Shown here piece after piece: positions 8,099 to 16,943 of a DNA stretch of 64,000 nucleotides. The stretch is from Aliagarivorans taiwanensis DSM 22990 (GTDB lineage: Bacteria > Pseudomonadota > Gammaproteobacteria > Enterobacterales > Celerinatantimonadaceae). The stretch covers positions 62,001-126,000 of the forward strand of contig NZ_AUBZ01000007.1 of the NCBI RefSeq assembly GCF_000429505.1, given 5' to 3'. The position numbers and the translations under genes were made by a program. Numbering within the stretch: position 1 is the first letter of the stretch; every line of letters begins with the position of its first letter. The notes under the pieces are model-generated. The model saw nothing but the letters and a program-made list of their open reading frames with translations, made no database searches and had not been told where the DNA came from.

Positions 8099-9541
8099 CT
8101 AGTCGCTTGCCAACGGCTGGGCTTGTATCGCCCCAATATCCACGCGGTGTCGACGGGACTGGCCAAAATAGTCCGGCAGCGTTGCGGTATCGACCTTGCC
8201 GATAATACGCAGCCCCTGCCCCTTGGCATGGGAGAGGTGCTGCAAGCGAAAATCCTCGGCCGTGAGCATTGGTGTACTGTTGCTACCTGAAGCGACAGCG
8301 CGCAGCGCCTCGCCTTGAAACAGCGGGTCACGCGTCAGGTTCTGGCGGAGCGTAGCGCGACCTTGATAGAGGTTCAGTGCACGCCTGCGATTGGCAAACA
8401 AGATGTTGTTGCCGATGTACAGGTCGTTGATGCGCGGAAAGTTAAGGTGCAGCCCATCGCGGCCATTTCCCACGATGGTGTTGTTAAAGATGGTCACATC
8501 ATCGATCCGACCGCTGCCCTTGCCGGTATCCCCGGGGTGGTCGTAGAGCAAGATGCCATCTTCCTGATTATCGAAAAAGAGGTTGTTGTAGATGCGAATA
8601 TTGCGGATATCGCCAGTGCCTTCGGTCATCAGCGCCATTGCTCCAGCCCCCACGAACAGCGCGCGGCCTTGGCCGTCGAGCAATTCGCGGATGCTATGCA
8701 CCCGGTTGTTGCAGATATCGATGTTCTCAACGGTTGGCTTGCGGCCAAAGTCTTGTCCGGGCAGGCCTCCGCCGCCATCAAGGTAAATACCACGGCGGTG
8801 GATGTCATGGATATGGTTGCCGCATACCCGACCGTCTCGCACGCCCTCTTTAAGGTCGATCCCCTCGCCGCCCTTGCTGGGATCGCCGCCTTTAGAGATA
8901 TGGTTGTTCTCAACCGCGAAATCGGTCACGCCATTGGCCAAGGTAATCACCTCGTTCCAGCCGCCATTTACTGCACGCTCTATCCGATTCCCTTTGATAC
9001 TGACCTGGTGGATGTTGTGGTAATCCATTGGGTCACTTCCCCAAGGCACGCCCCATACTGCAATCCCAGAGCTCTCGCTGTTTACGATGTGGTTGTCCTC
9101 GACCACCACATGGCTCACCACTCTGTCGCTGGCCCCCTCGATATAGATACCCACACCTCGGCCCGTTTGGTAGCTGGGATCCTCGATACGCAGTCCGGCG
9201 ATGCGGATATGGCTTTGCCCCAATACCGCCAAGCCCGCGCCCTCCAGCACCGCTTGCTGGTGTTCGTCTGGCAAAGTCGTCAGGGTAATCGGCGCTTGGG
9301 GCGCACCGGATTGCGCCAGTACAAGGTCCTGCGCGAGCGGATAGCGCCCGGTTCGCAGGTATAGGTAGTCGCCGGCTTGCAGCTGCGCAACGGCATGTTC
9401 CACGCTACCCCAAGGCCGCACCCGACTGCCATCATTGGCATCGCTCCCCTGCGGCGCGACAAAGTACTCGGCGGCGTTAACAGTGGTGGTGACAACCAAT
9501 AGCGCTAGCGGCCATAACCAGCACCTGAATTCCTTAAACAC
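8099..9541 (-). CDS. Secreted right-handed beta-helix protein
   Basis: This is a 480-aa exported protein with a signal peptide of about 23 residues (cleavage near VNA-AEY). The mature start YFVAPQGSDANDGSRVRPWG is typical of parallel beta-helix proteins of the pectate-lyase superfamily. Repeated short coils follow (VEDNHIVNSESSGIAV, ICNNRVHSI, IYNNLFFDNQEDGILL, IFNNTIVGNGRDGLHL). Such proteins are often polysaccharide lyases or glycan-binding proteins, but no catalytic set can be assigned here. The start is GTG at 9541, with AAGGAG nine bases upstream. A role in extracellular polysaccharide use is an inference from nearby GH2 and GH50 genes. Confidence 0.8.
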   Translation of the reverse strand: MFKEFRCWLWPLALLVVTTTVNAAEYFVAPQGSDANDGSRVRPWGSVEHAVAQLQAGDYLYLRTGRYPLAQDLVLAQSGAPQAPITLTTLPDEHQQAVLEGAGLAVLGQSHIRIAGLRIEDPSYQTGRGVGIYIEGASDRVVSHVVVEDNHIVNSESSGIAVWGVPWGSDPMDYHNIHQVSIKGNRIERAVNGGWNEVITLANGVTDFAVENNHISKGGDPSKGGEGIDLKEGVRDGRVCGNHIHDIHRRGIYLDGGGGLPGQDFGRKPTVENIDICNNRVHSIRELLDGQGRALFVGAGAMALMTEGTGDIRNIRIYNNLFFDNQEDGILLYDHPGDTGKGSGRIDDVTIFNNTIVGNGRDGLHLNFPRINDLYIGNNILFANRRRALNLYQGRATLRQNLTRDPLFQGEALRAVASGSNSTPMLTAEDFRLQHLSHAKGQGLRIIGKVDTATLPDYFGQSRRHRVDIGAIQAQPLASD

Positions 9542-9680
9542 TCGTTACTCCTTTTCGGCTAGGGCGGCTAAACGCGATGGTTTTGGAATGTCACGTAAGG
9601 CCATCAGCGATAGTGAGCCAGTTCGTTTCATTGCCATCCTCTTTGACATCTTAAGTACCACACCGTGGGATAAACCCAGC

Positions 9681-9717
9681 AAGTGGTAGACCACTATAGG
9701 CATTTTGGTGTACAAAT
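9681..9717 (+). promoter_or_regulatory. Promoter region with palindrome and putative IclR-type box
   Basis: GTGGTAGACCAC at about 9683-9694 is a near-palindrome, and TTTGGTGTACAAAT at 9704-9717 matches 10 of 14 positions of the direct repeat in front of the CoA-transferase operon (20781-20819). A shared regulator is a guess. Confidence 0.35.
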
Positions 9718-9760
9718 ATTCCACTATTTTTTATGTGGTTATTGTACAAGGAGGAACACA

Positions 9761-10924
9761 GTGAATACATTCAAGATCCCAGAGAGTATCTATTTTGGTG
9801 AAGACGCCCTGTCGGCGCTCAAGGGCCTGCAAGGCAGCAAGGCGCTTATTGTCACCGGCGGGCAGTCGATGAAGCGCTTCGGTTTTATCGAGCAGACCCA
9901 GAGCTTGCTTAAAGAGGGCGGCATCGACTCGCAGGTGTTCGACGGCGTTGAGCCTAACCCTTCGGTGGATACGGTGCTTAAAGGCGCCCAAGCCATGCGC
10001 GACTGCCAGCCAGATTGGATCGTTGCCATCGGCGGTGGCTCGGCGCTGGATGCAGCCAAGGTGATGTGGTGCTTCTACGAGCACCCTGAGCTTAGCTTTG
10101 AAGACATTATTCCGGTTGCTGCCATGCCCGCGCTGCGCAACAAGGCCAAGTTTGTGGCCATTCCGTCCACCAGCGGTACCGCCTCTGAGATCACCGCCTT
10201 CTCCGTGATCACCGATACCGAAAACCATATCAAGTACCCCATTGTCTCGGCCCATATTGTGCCCGATGTGGCGATTATCGACCCGGCCCTGCCCGCTAAG
10301 ATGCCGCCCCATATCACTGCCAATACCGGTATGGATGTGATGGCTCACGCCTTGGAAGCCTTTGTCTCGATCGCAGCCAATGACTACTCAGACCCGCTAG
10401 CAATGCGCGCAACTAAGCTGGTGCTGGAGAACATCGAGACCGCCTATAGCAACGGCGCTGACATGCAGGCCAGAGACAAGATGCACAATGCCTCAACGCT
10501 GGCAGGTATGGCCTTCTCCAATGTGTCGCTGGGCTTAGTGCACTCACTGGCGCATAAGATTGGTGGCGAGTTTGGGGTAACCCATGGCTTGGCCAACGCC
10601 ATCTTGCTGCCCTACATCGTGGAGTACAACAAGCAGTCCACCGACAAGTATGCGGAGATGGAGCGCTATCTGGGCATAGGCGCCATCGAAGATGAGTTGC
10701 GCGCGCTCAATGGCAAGCTGGACATCCCTCTGACCTTTAAAGAGATCAGCGAGGTGGATATCAGCGAAGAGCAGTTTATGGCGGTACTCGATCGCATGAG
10801 CGACAACGCCTTCAATGACCCATGCACCCTCACTAATCCGGGCACCCCAAGTGTGGCCGATGTAAAACAGATCTATCTGGATGCCTTCTTCGGCAAAAAC
10901 GCTGGCACCACCAAGGCAGCGTAA
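9761..10924 (+). CDS. Iron-containing alcohol dehydrogenase
   Basis: This is a group III, metal-dependent, NAD(P)H-linked alcohol dehydrogenase of 387 aa. It shows the nucleotide motif AIGGGSALDAAK, the conserved PSTSGTASE stretch, and the four metal ligands: Asp and His in GMDVMAHALE, His in GLVHSLAHKIGG and His in GVTHGLANA. The start is GTG at 9761, set by AAGGAGG at 9748-9754. The substrate is unknown; short-chain aldehydes or lactaldehyde are possible, given the aldehyde dehydrogenase at 24065. A hairpin after the stop ends the unit. Confidence 0.9.
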   Translation: MNTFKIPESIYFGEDALSALKGLQGSKALIVTGGQSMKRFGFIEQTQSLLKEGGIDSQVFDGVEPNPSVDTVLKGAQAMRDCQPDWIVAIGGGSALDAAKVMWCFYEHPELSFEDIIPVAAMPALRNKAKFVAIPSTSGTASEITAFSVITDTENHIKYPIVSAHIVPDVAIIDPALPAKMPPHITANTGMDVMAHALEAFVSIAANDYSDPLAMRATKLVLENIETAYSNGADMQARDKMHNASTLAGMAFSNVSLGLVHSLAHKIGGEFGVTHGLANAILLPYIVEYNKQSTDKYAEMERYLGIGAIEDELRALNGKLDIPLTFKEISEVDISEEQFMAVLDRMSDNAFNDPCTLTNPGTPSVADVKQIYLDAFFGKNAGTTKAA

Positions 10925-10935
10925 TCCATAAAATG

Positions 10936-10959
10936 GCAGGCAGGCGTGTTCCTGCCTGC
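10936..10959. terminator. Hairpin between convergent genes
   Basis: A 9-bp stem GCAGGCAGG / CCTGCCTGC with a 6-base loop sits between two convergent genes. There is no long T run, so termination efficiency is uncertain. Confidence 0.6.
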
Positions 10960-10968
10960 AAGGCTCAC

Positions 10969-11259
10969 TTAGCCTTCGAAGCGCTCTAGATCGATCTTGT
11001 AGTGCTGCAATACCTCCTGCATCTGCAGCTTCTTTTGCCCAGCCGCCACCGCCATCACCTTGGCGGTAACATCGGTGACCTCACCTTTAGTAATCCCTGC
11101 CTGTTTCGCTTGATGTAAATAATAGCGAGTACAGGGCTGGCAGTTCATCGCCATGGCCGCGGCCAGGCCCACCAGCAACTCAGTCTTGCTATCCAAATGT
11201 TCGTTTTCATGGGTAGAGTGATAAAACTCCTCGTACGCGGCTTGGTGCTTTCCTAACAT
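10969..11259 (-). CDS. Carboxymuconolactone decarboxylase (AhpD-like) family protein
   Basis: This small all-helical protein (96 aa) has the CMD/AhpD core: KTELLVGLAAAMAMNCQPC, with a CxxC pair, then YYLHQAKQAGITKGEVTDV. CxxC members act as thiol-based peroxidase partners or disulfide reductases. The true role here is unknown. AAGGAAA precedes the ATG at 11259. It is divergent from nifF, and the two NifA boxes at 11279-11320 start only 20 bases upstream, too close for them to activate this gene in the usual way. Confidence 0.85.
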   Translation of the reverse strand: MLGKHQAAYEEFYHSTHENEHLDSKTELLVGLAAAMAMNCQPCTRYYLHQAKQAGITKGEVTDVTAKVMAVAAGQKKLQMQEVLQHYKIDLERFEG

Positions 11260-11278
11260 GGTGTTTCCTTATCAATAT

Positions 11279-11294
11279 TGTTGGCGAGCAAACA
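11279..11294. promoter_or_regulatory. NifA upstream activator box 1 of nifF
   Basis: TGT-TGGCGAGCAA-ACA matches the NifA consensus TGT-N10-ACA. Its centre is about 110 bases before the expected start site of the sigma-54 promoter at 11371. Confidence 0.7.
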
Positions 11295-11304
11295 GAACAA
11301 TCTC

Positions 11305-11320
11305 TGTTGCATTTACGACA
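11305..11320. promoter_or_regulatory. NifA upstream activator box 2 of nifF
   Basis: TGT-TGCATTTACG-ACA fits TGT-N10-ACA and shares the half TTTACGACA with the boxes of nifU and nifE, which strengthens the call. It is about 84 bases upstream of the expected start site. Confidence 0.75.
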
Positions 11321-11370
11321 AGAATACTCACCACCGGAAATAACGCATTGATTTTACTCACATTAACTTA

Positions 11371-11386
11371 CGGCATAAGGATTGCT
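11371..11386 (+). promoter_or_regulatory. Sigma-54 promoter of nifF
   Basis: CGGCATAAGGATTGCT has GG-N10-GC spacing, a -24 GGCA and a -12 TTGCT close to the consensus TGGCAC-N5-TTGCA. It predicts a leader of about 130 bases before nifF. A weaker second match lies at 11489-11504. Confidence 0.7.
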
Positions 11387-11434
11387 GAGAGGTAGATAAA
11401 CGTATGTAGATAAACGTAACAGATAAACTCAGTA

Positions 11435-11452
11435 GCGATTGCGCACAATCGC
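11435..11452 (+). promoter_or_regulatory. Short hairpin in the nifF leader
   Basis: GCGATTG-CGCA-CAATCGC forms a 7-bp stem with a 4-base loop within the predicted nifF leader. The function is unknown; it has no T tract. Confidence 0.4.
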
Positions 11453-11528
11453 GACACAAGGCATCCATATTGGCCAGCTATCTAGCGGTGGCAAGGCAAG
11501 CGCCAGAACACGATAAGGGAGTAACATT

Positions 11529-12068
11529 ATGAGCAAGGTAGGCATTTTCTTTGGTACCGATACGGGTACCACCCGCAAGATCGCCAAGCAGATCTTCCGC
11601 GCCCTGGGCGAGGACGTGGCCGATAAGCCACTGAACATTAACCGCGCCAGCATCGATACACTGTTGGGCTACGACTACCTGATTCTCGGCACGCCAACGC
11701 TGGGCGAAGGCCAGCTACCGGGTATGTCGGCCGATTGTCAGGAAGAGAGCTGGGAGGAGTTTTCTCCCAATCTGGAAGAAGCGGATTTCGCCGGCAAGAA
11801 AGTCGCACTGTTTGGCCTGGGCGATCAGATCAACTACGCCGATGAGTTTGTCGATGGCTTAGGCGAGTTGTACGACCTAATGGCGGAAGCCGGCGCCGAC
11901 TTAGTCGGCGAGTGGCCCAGCGAGGGCTACACCTTCAATAGCTCAGCAGCGCTGTTGGAAAACGACAAATTTGCCGGCCTGGTGCTCGATAACGACAACC
12001 AGAACGATATGCATGAGCAGCGCATCGCAGCGTGGCTGGAGCAGCTAAAAGCAGAGATGGCTTGGTAA
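11529..12068 (+). CDS. nifF: Nitrogen-fixation flavodoxin NifF
   Basis: This is a long-chain flavodoxin (179 aa) that donates electrons to the nitrogenase iron protein. It has the FMN phosphate loop FFGTDTGTTRKIAK, the conserved LGTPTLGEGQLPG loop and the ALFGLGDQINYADEFVDG segment. The wording of these stretches, including the C-terminal DNQNDMHEQRIAAWLEQLK, follows enterobacterial NifF rather than housekeeping FldA. AGGGAG precedes the ATG. It lies about 29 kb from the main nif block but has its own NifA boxes and sigma-54 promoter. A terminator follows. Confidence 0.92.
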   Translation: MSKVGIFFGTDTGTTRKIAKQIFRALGEDVADKPLNINRASIDTLLGYDYLILGTPTLGEGQLPGMSADCQEESWEEFSPNLEEADFAGKKVALFGLGDQINYADEFVDGLGELYDLMAEAGADLVGEWPSEGYTFNSSAALLENDKFAGLVLDNDNQNDMHEQRIAAWLEQLKAEMAW

Positions 12069-12075
12069 TAAACTT

Positions 12076-12120
12076 GGAGGTTCAGGTGCGGCTCCTGAAT
12101 CGGCCTGAACCTCCCTTTTT
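12076..12120 (+). terminator. Terminator of nifF
   Basis: An 11-bp stem GGAGGTTCAGG / CCTGAACCTCC, with a 17-base loop, is followed by CTTTTT. It may also serve the convergent protease gene. Confidence 0.85.
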
Positions 12121-12127
12121 AGTTAAG

Positions 12128-13726
12128 CTAGCTAAGCGTGCGCGCGAGCTTTACTCGATATACTCGCACTAATAGCAGCAGAGCTATCAGACCAAGCCCC
12201 GAGCTGCCACCACCGCCTCCTGTGGAGTCCTCTCTGGCGCTATCCGATTGCTTGGACGCATCAACATAGTCACAACGCAGCTGAGAAGCGGGTAACTCTT
12301 GGCCTGCAGGGTGAAAACTAAGCCTATCTAAACGAAGATACCCCGCCTCGGGCTCTAGCCCTTGATGCCCAGCCAAATACTTAACAAGCAATGGCTTACC
12401 CGCCTCGATTGGCAGCGCGAACGACTCAAACTCGCAGCGACCACTAAACTGAGTAAGCACTTGAGAGCCCGCCATTACCTGCAAACTGTCTTCTCCACTA
12501 AAGCCTTGCAGCTTGCCAGACAAGACCAGATAGCCAGCCTGTTCATTCGCTTGGTAAAGATACATCTGTTTAGCCAAGCCATCAGCACTGGTGGCTAACT
12601 CACCGTCGTCGCCGTGCTGCCATTGGTCATCACCCGCAACCAGCTTGCCTTGCTCAGTCGACAAGGCGAATACCTGTAGCTCAGTTTGGTAAGTCACGCG
12701 CGAATATTGCAGCTGAATCAGCGATTGCGCCTGTGTTTGTCCCTGCATGTCAGCCTGAAGCTCAAGCTGGCAACTACCACCCGCAGCAATCTGATCACAG
12801 GTCGTCGCTGTCACTTGAAACTGCTCCTCATCCGCTAACCAAACATTCTCCAAGTCCAAGGCCTGCTCAGTCAGATTCGTCAAACGAAGCACACCCGTTA
12901 GCTGGCCTTCACTATCTTGCGCCCAGCTAAGCCGCTCTGGCATCACTAACTCGCCGAGCGCATCCTGCATGTGATCTCGAATCCATGCCGTGTAGGGCTC
13001 AATACGCGTAAACACCCCGGTGTAGTTGTAACCGTGAGAAACCAAACCAGCTAACACCGGCTGATTGGCTAGCCATACAAAGGCTCCCGTACCGCTGTCT
13101 CCCATCGCTGGGCCATGGGACGAGCTCCCCGCACATAGAAAGTGGCGATCATCCACCGGCATCGCACCACCGATGCGCTGTTGGCAGGTATCGATATCAA
13201 TCAAGGGCATCGCCACACCTTGCAGTTGGAATGCCGGGTTTCTGTAATTGATATCCGAATAGTCGGTGACACCAAGCCCTAAAATGTGCAACTGCGTGTT
13301 GGGGTTAAACTGCGCGTCTTGTGCCGTCGTCGGTAGCAGAGCGTGGGGATAGTTGTCGCTCACCCCTTCTAATCTGAACAAGGCAACATCCAACTGATAG
13401 CTGTGCGAAGAGCTGTAATCGGGGTGGCGTATGATCTCGCTGACTGGGTAGCAGTTGTTTCTAACAGCAGCCCCACTATGCCCTAAGCAAACCCGGGTCC
13501 AGTCAGGCCGGCGATTAGCGCAATGTGCTGCGGTGAGAAAGTAGCCGTTGCCCAGGTATGTGCCACCACAATCGTGCTGGGGTAACACCGCACTGGAAGT
13601 TAATGAACGAATACTGCCGAGAAATGGCCAATCCAGGTCTTTCTCCGTTTGTCCTCCTACCACTGCATGAGCGCATGGCAAGAAAGCCACAAGTAACCAA
13701 CATAGCCGCCTGATAGATTGTGTCAT
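12128..13726 (-). CDS. Trypsin-like serine protease with GlyGly-CTERM anchor
   Basis: This secreted S1-family endopeptidase has 532 aa. The signal peptide is about residues 1-20, and the activation-type N-terminus AVVGGQTE follows. The catalytic triad is intact: His68 (TAAHC), Asp113 (QLDVALF) and Ser211 (GDSGTG). The protease domain ends near residue 255; two beta-rich segments follow. The C-terminus is a Gly/Ser linker, a hydrophobic helix and a basic tail (GGGGGSSGLGLIALLLL), the GlyGly-CTERM signal that is processed by a rhombosortase and linked to type II secretion. Ribosome site AGGGAAAA precedes the ATG. Confidence 0.9.
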   Translation of the reverse strand: MTQSIRRLCWLLVAFLPCAHAVVGGQTEKDLDWPFLGSIRSLTSSAVLPQHDCGGTYLGNGYFLTAAHCANRRPDWTRVCLGHSGAAVRNNCYPVSEIIRHPDYSSSHSYQLDVALFRLEGVSDNYPHALLPTTAQDAQFNPNTQLHILGLGVTDYSDINYRNPAFQLQGVAMPLIDIDTCQQRIGGAMPVDDRHFLCAGSSSHGPAMGDSGTGAFVWLANQPVLAGLVSHGYNYTGVFTRIEPYTAWIRDHMQDALGELVMPERLSWAQDSEGQLTGVLRLTNLTEQALDLENVWLADEEQFQVTATTCDQIAAGGSCQLELQADMQGQTQAQSLIQLQYSRVTYQTELQVFALSTEQGKLVAGDDQWQHGDDGELATSADGLAKQMYLYQANEQAGYLVLSGKLQGFSGEDSLQVMAGSQVLTQFSGRCEFESFALPIEAGKPLLVKYLAGHQGLEPEAGYLRLDRLSFHPAGQELPASQLRCDYVDASKQSDSAREDSTGGGGGSSGLGLIALLLLVRVYRVKLARTLS

Positions 13727-14015
13727 CGCATTTTCCCTAATGTGTAATGAGTTATTTTTTATCCCATCATCGCGCCAATGCCGAAGCTGCTCAATAAATA
13801 CACAGCAAAAACATACGCTTATATTGAGTTTTCAAACATCTATCACGTTAACTACACATTCTCTTCAATGCATGCCGAGTCAGACCTGTTGTTAAACCTC
13901 GACGTACGCAGCGAAACTGGTTTACCAATGACCGAAGTTAGCAAACCAAAACTGTGATTCGCTACACAGATCTTCACCGAAGCACGCTGCAAATAAATTC
14001 CTATATAAATATCTT
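13727..14015. other. Intergenic between divergent protease and GH2 genes
   Basis: An AT-rich divergent promoter region. Apart from the box at 14016-14029 no distinct operator or small gene was recognised. Confidence 0.5.
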
Positions 14016-14029
14016 ATTTACATACAAAC
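14016..14029 (+). promoter_or_regulatory. Putative IclR-type box before the GH2 gene
   Basis: ATTTACATACAAAC matches 12 of 14 bases of the repeat ATTTATATACAAAT found twice in front of the CoA-transferase operon. The binding protein is inferred. Confidence 0.4.
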
Positions 14030-14049
14030 AAGAAGGAAGTGTATTTGTA

Positions 14050-16413
14050 ATGTCTCGTGAAATTCTGGATTTAAGTGGCTACCGCTGGCAGATGGAGCGC
14101 ATGCGCCCCGGCCAAGGTGTAAAAGAAGGGCTGCATCTGCTACCTGCTGAGTATCAGGGCACCCACTTCAGCTGGAACTTTGGCGCGGTACCGGGCGATG
14201 TCTATACCGACCTGCACCGCTGTAACGAAATCGATGACCCTTACTTTGGCCGTAATATGCACCGCGCCAAGTGGGTGGCGGAATATGAGTGGTGGTACAG
14301 CCGTCGCTTTGAGCTGCCAAAAACCATGCAGGGCAAGAAGATCCGCCTGATCTTCGAAGGTGTCGACTACAGCTGTGACGTATGGCTAAACGGCCATCAC
14401 CTGGGTCGCCACGAAGGCATGTTCTCTGAGTTTGAGTTCGATATCTCGGAAGTGGCCAGCTTTGAAGACTGGCGTGATGGCTCCAACATGCTGATGGTGA
14501 AGCTGGATCCGCCACCGAAGAACTACCGCAACTGTGGTGGTAAGAAGGTGAACTTCTCCGGTGACTACTTCTCAGGTCTGGTGCCATTTGGTATCTGGCG
14601 TCCAGTTAAAGTGGAAGCTACCGAGCAAGTGCGCGTGGACAATATCCGCACCGACATCACCGTACAAAGTGAGCAGCAAGCGACTATCGCCGCGACTGCT
14701 GAGGTGGTGAACCACAGCCAACAAGTGAAGCAAGTTACCTTGGTAGCCAAGGCCCAAGGCGCTAACTGCGACACCGAGCAAACCCAAGTGAGCCTAAGCG
14801 TTAGCCTGCAACCGGGTAGCAACAAGGTTGAGCTAAACATGGTGGTAGAGGACGCCAAGCTATGGTGGCCGTGGGATATGGGCGAGCAAAACCTGTATGA
14901 CTTCAGCGTTGAGCTGGTCGACGGCGCAGTGTCTCTGGACGCCAAGGTTGAGACCATCGGTCTGCGTGAAGTGCAAATGGACTTCAACCCAGGCTACACC
15001 CGCGACGACAACGAGTTCCCATGGACCTTTGTGATCAACGGCAAGCGCCACTTCCTACGTAGCGCCTGTTGGGGCGGTCAGCCTTCATTCCTGTACGGCC
15101 AAAACAGCCTGAAGAAATACGAAGATCGTCTGGAGATGGTGAAAGAAGCCAACATCAACAACCTGCGTATCTTCGGCTGGCACCCACCAGAGATCCCAGA
15201 CTTCTACCGCATCTGTGATGAGCTGGGTATTACCGTTTGGACCAACTTCACTCTAGCCACCCAGGCCTACCCGAAAGACCCAGAGTTTATCGAAGGGGTA
15301 CTGCACGAGTGTGTGGAGACCGTGAAGCAACGCCGTAACCACCCCTCACAGATCTTCTGGATGGGCGGTGAGGAAGTATTCTTCTCTGGCGCGCACGAAG
15401 AGAGTGGTAACAAGGCGCTAATGGAAGTGATTGGTAAGTCGGTCAATGAGTACACCAACGTACCATATGGCCTAGCCTCGCCACTAAGCTCTGAGTCTGC
15501 CGTGAACATGGGCTTCAAGCCGCATGAATCGATGCACGCCAACGAGCACTACTACCAAGGCGGCGCAGAGTTTATGGAAGAGTACTACCCGGCTCTGGAC
15601 TGCGCGATTATCCCTGAGCTAACCGCAGCCTCTGCACCGAGCATCGACAGCCTGAAGAAGTTCATCCCTGAAGATGAGCTATGGCCAATGGGCCCAAGCT
15701 GGGCTTACCACTGGGCCGACATCGATATCCTGATCAACCTGAACTACGAGGTGTTCGGTGACTATCGCATGGGCTCGCTGGAAGAGTTTGTGGAAGCCAC
15801 TCAAATCGCCCAAGGCACGGTAATTCAGTTCGCGCTGGAAACCTACCGTCGCCGTAAGCCGAAGATGAGCGGTGTGGCGCTGTGTCACTTCATCACCCAC
15901 GTGCCAGACATTAAATGGGGCGTGGTCGACTTCTACGGCGAGAAGAAGATTGGATTCGATTGGCTGAAACGCACCTACGCGCCATTGCTGCCTAGCCTGC
16001 ACTTTGACAAGCGCCGCTGGTCAGCCGGTGAAGCCTTCAACGGCGGCCTGTGGATCATCAACGATTACCAGCACGGCTATGAAGGCCTAAGCCTGGAATG
16101 GCAGGTTGAGTACCAAGGTAAGCCTGTGGCAGAAGGCAAGGTGAGCGCCGATGTTGCCATCGACAGTGCCAAGCAGTTTGGCGCCATCGACTGGCAGCTA
16201 CCGGCAGATGCCGAAGGTCAGTTCGAAGTTCGCCTAAGCCTCAAGTCAGCCGATGGCGAAGAGCTAAGCAACAACCACTACGTACTGTTGGTGGGCGATC
16301 AGGCACAAGCCAAGCAGAAGAGCCTGGAGTATCTGGCCGAGGCGCAAGCCAAGCTCGATAAGCACGGCCACTGTGTCTACCGCTACTGGCCGGAGATGTG
16401 GGAAAACCACTAA
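14050..16413 (+). CDS. Glycoside hydrolase family 2 protein (beta-mannosidase-like)
   Basis: This 787-aa exo-acting glycosidase candidate shows three N-terminal beta domains followed by a TIM barrel. The start region NFGAVPGDVYTDLHR with NMHRAKWVAEYEWWYSRRF is the jelly-roll domain typical of beta-mannosidase and exo-glucosaminidase types. The candidate acid/base Glu lies in FWMGGEEVFF and the nucleophile in CAIIPELTAAS. No signal peptide is present, so it should act in the cytoplasm on imported oligosaccharides. ATG 14050 is used; AGAAGGAAG is somewhat distant. The following cupin and GH50 genes suggest a small polysaccharide unit; the exact sugar is unknown. Confidence 0.85.
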   Translation: MSREILDLSGYRWQMERMRPGQGVKEGLHLLPAEYQGTHFSWNFGAVPGDVYTDLHRCNEIDDPYFGRNMHRAKWVAEYEWWYSRRFELPKTMQGKKIRLIFEGVDYSCDVWLNGHHLGRHEGMFSEFEFDISEVASFEDWRDGSNMLMVKLDPPPKNYRNCGGKKVNFSGDYFSGLVPFGIWRPVKVEATEQVRVDNIRTDITVQSEQQATIAATAEVVNHSQQVKQVTLVAKAQGANCDTEQTQVSLSVSLQPGSNKVELNMVVEDAKLWWPWDMGEQNLYDFSVELVDGAVSLDAKVETIGLREVQMDFNPGYTRDDNEFPWTFVINGKRHFLRSACWGGQPSFLYGQNSLKKYEDRLEMVKEANINNLRIFGWHPPEIPDFYRICDELGITVWTNFTLATQAYPKDPEFIEGVLHECVETVKQRRNHPSQIFWMGGEEVFFSGAHEESGNKALMEVIGKSVNEYTNVPYGLASPLSSESAVNMGFKPHESMHANEHYYQGGAEFMEEYYPALDCAIIPELTAASAPSIDSLKKFIPEDELWPMGPSWAYHWADIDILINLNYEVFGDYRMGSLEEFVEATQIAQGTVIQFALETYRRRKPKMSGVALCHFITHVPDIKWGVVDFYGEKKIGFDWLKRTYAPLLPSLHFDKRRWSAGEAFNGGLWIINDYQHGYEGLSLEWQVEYQGKPVAEGKVSADVAIDSAKQFGAIDWQLPADAEGQFEVRLSLKSADGEELSNNHYVLLVGDQAQAKQKSLEYLAEAQAKLDKHGHCVYRYWPEMWENH

Positions 16414-16423
16414 GCCGAAAATC

Positions 16424-16452
16424 AGCCGAAGCTCGTAAGAGCTTCGGCTTTA
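16424..16452 (+). terminator. Terminator after GH2
   Basis: An 11-bp stem AGCCGAAGCTC / GAGCTTCGGCT with loop GTAA, followed by TTATT. It may only partly stop transcription into the cupin gene. Confidence 0.75.
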
Positions 16453-16507
16453 TTGTTCATTCCACAGACTCACCTGAGAAAGCTCAGGCCTAAATAGGGA
16501 GAATTGA

Positions 16508-16909
16508 ATGGTAAAACACATCCTAATGCGCACCACCGAACAAGGCAGTGAGCTGCTCGAACAAGCAGTCCCCAAATCAGAGCCCATAGCCCTTCCTCAG
16601 GCGAATGCTGAGCCAGCCCCATTAACTGGCTGGAGCAGCCGCATGGTGGAGGACATGGGTTTAAGCATGTTGAAGCTAACGATCACTGAGGATGCTGCCG
16701 AGTTCCCAATTCACAGCTCCGATGAGCCTTGGCTAGCTTACGTTGTGTGCGGGCAAGGCACCTTGTATAGCGGCAGCCATCAACAAGACAAGGGCACGGG
16801 TATCGAGTATCAGGCTGGAGATTACATCAGCTTTGAGGCAAATACCCCCCATGGGTGGCTTAATCGCGCTAACTACAGCGAAATACTCTTTGTAAAAAAA
16901 TCAAAATAA
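16508..16909 (+). CDS. Cupin-domain protein
   Basis: This 133-aa protein ends in a single cupin fold: WLAYVVCGQGTLYSG is the first motif and GDYISFEANTPHGWLNR the second. The metal-ligand set is incomplete compared with classical cupins. Small cupins near carbohydrate genes can bind sugars or act in uronate metabolism, but no specific role can be given. AGGGAGA precedes the ATG. It lies between the GH2 gene and the GH50 gene on the same strand, 34 bases before the latter. Confidence 0.75.
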   Translation: MVKHILMRTTEQGSELLEQAVPKSEPIALPQANAEPAPLTGWSSRMVEDMGLSMLKLTITEDAAEFPIHSSDEPWLAYVVCGQGTLYSGSHQQDKGTGIEYQAGDYISFEANTPHGWLNRANYSEILFVKKSK

Positions 16910-16943
16910 ACAAACTGTTAGGCATAAGGAAATAGGTATAACA

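Noticed and set aside
8315-9364. 349-aa plus-strand ORF
   Set aside because: It is antisense to the beta-helix gene, which has a signal peptide, a ribosome site and repeat structure; the ORF is a shadow.
11489-11504. Second GG-N10-GC match (TGGCAAGGCAAGCGCC) before nifF
   Set aside because: The -12 part is poor and the NifA boxes would be over 200 bases away; the site at 11371 fits better on both counts.
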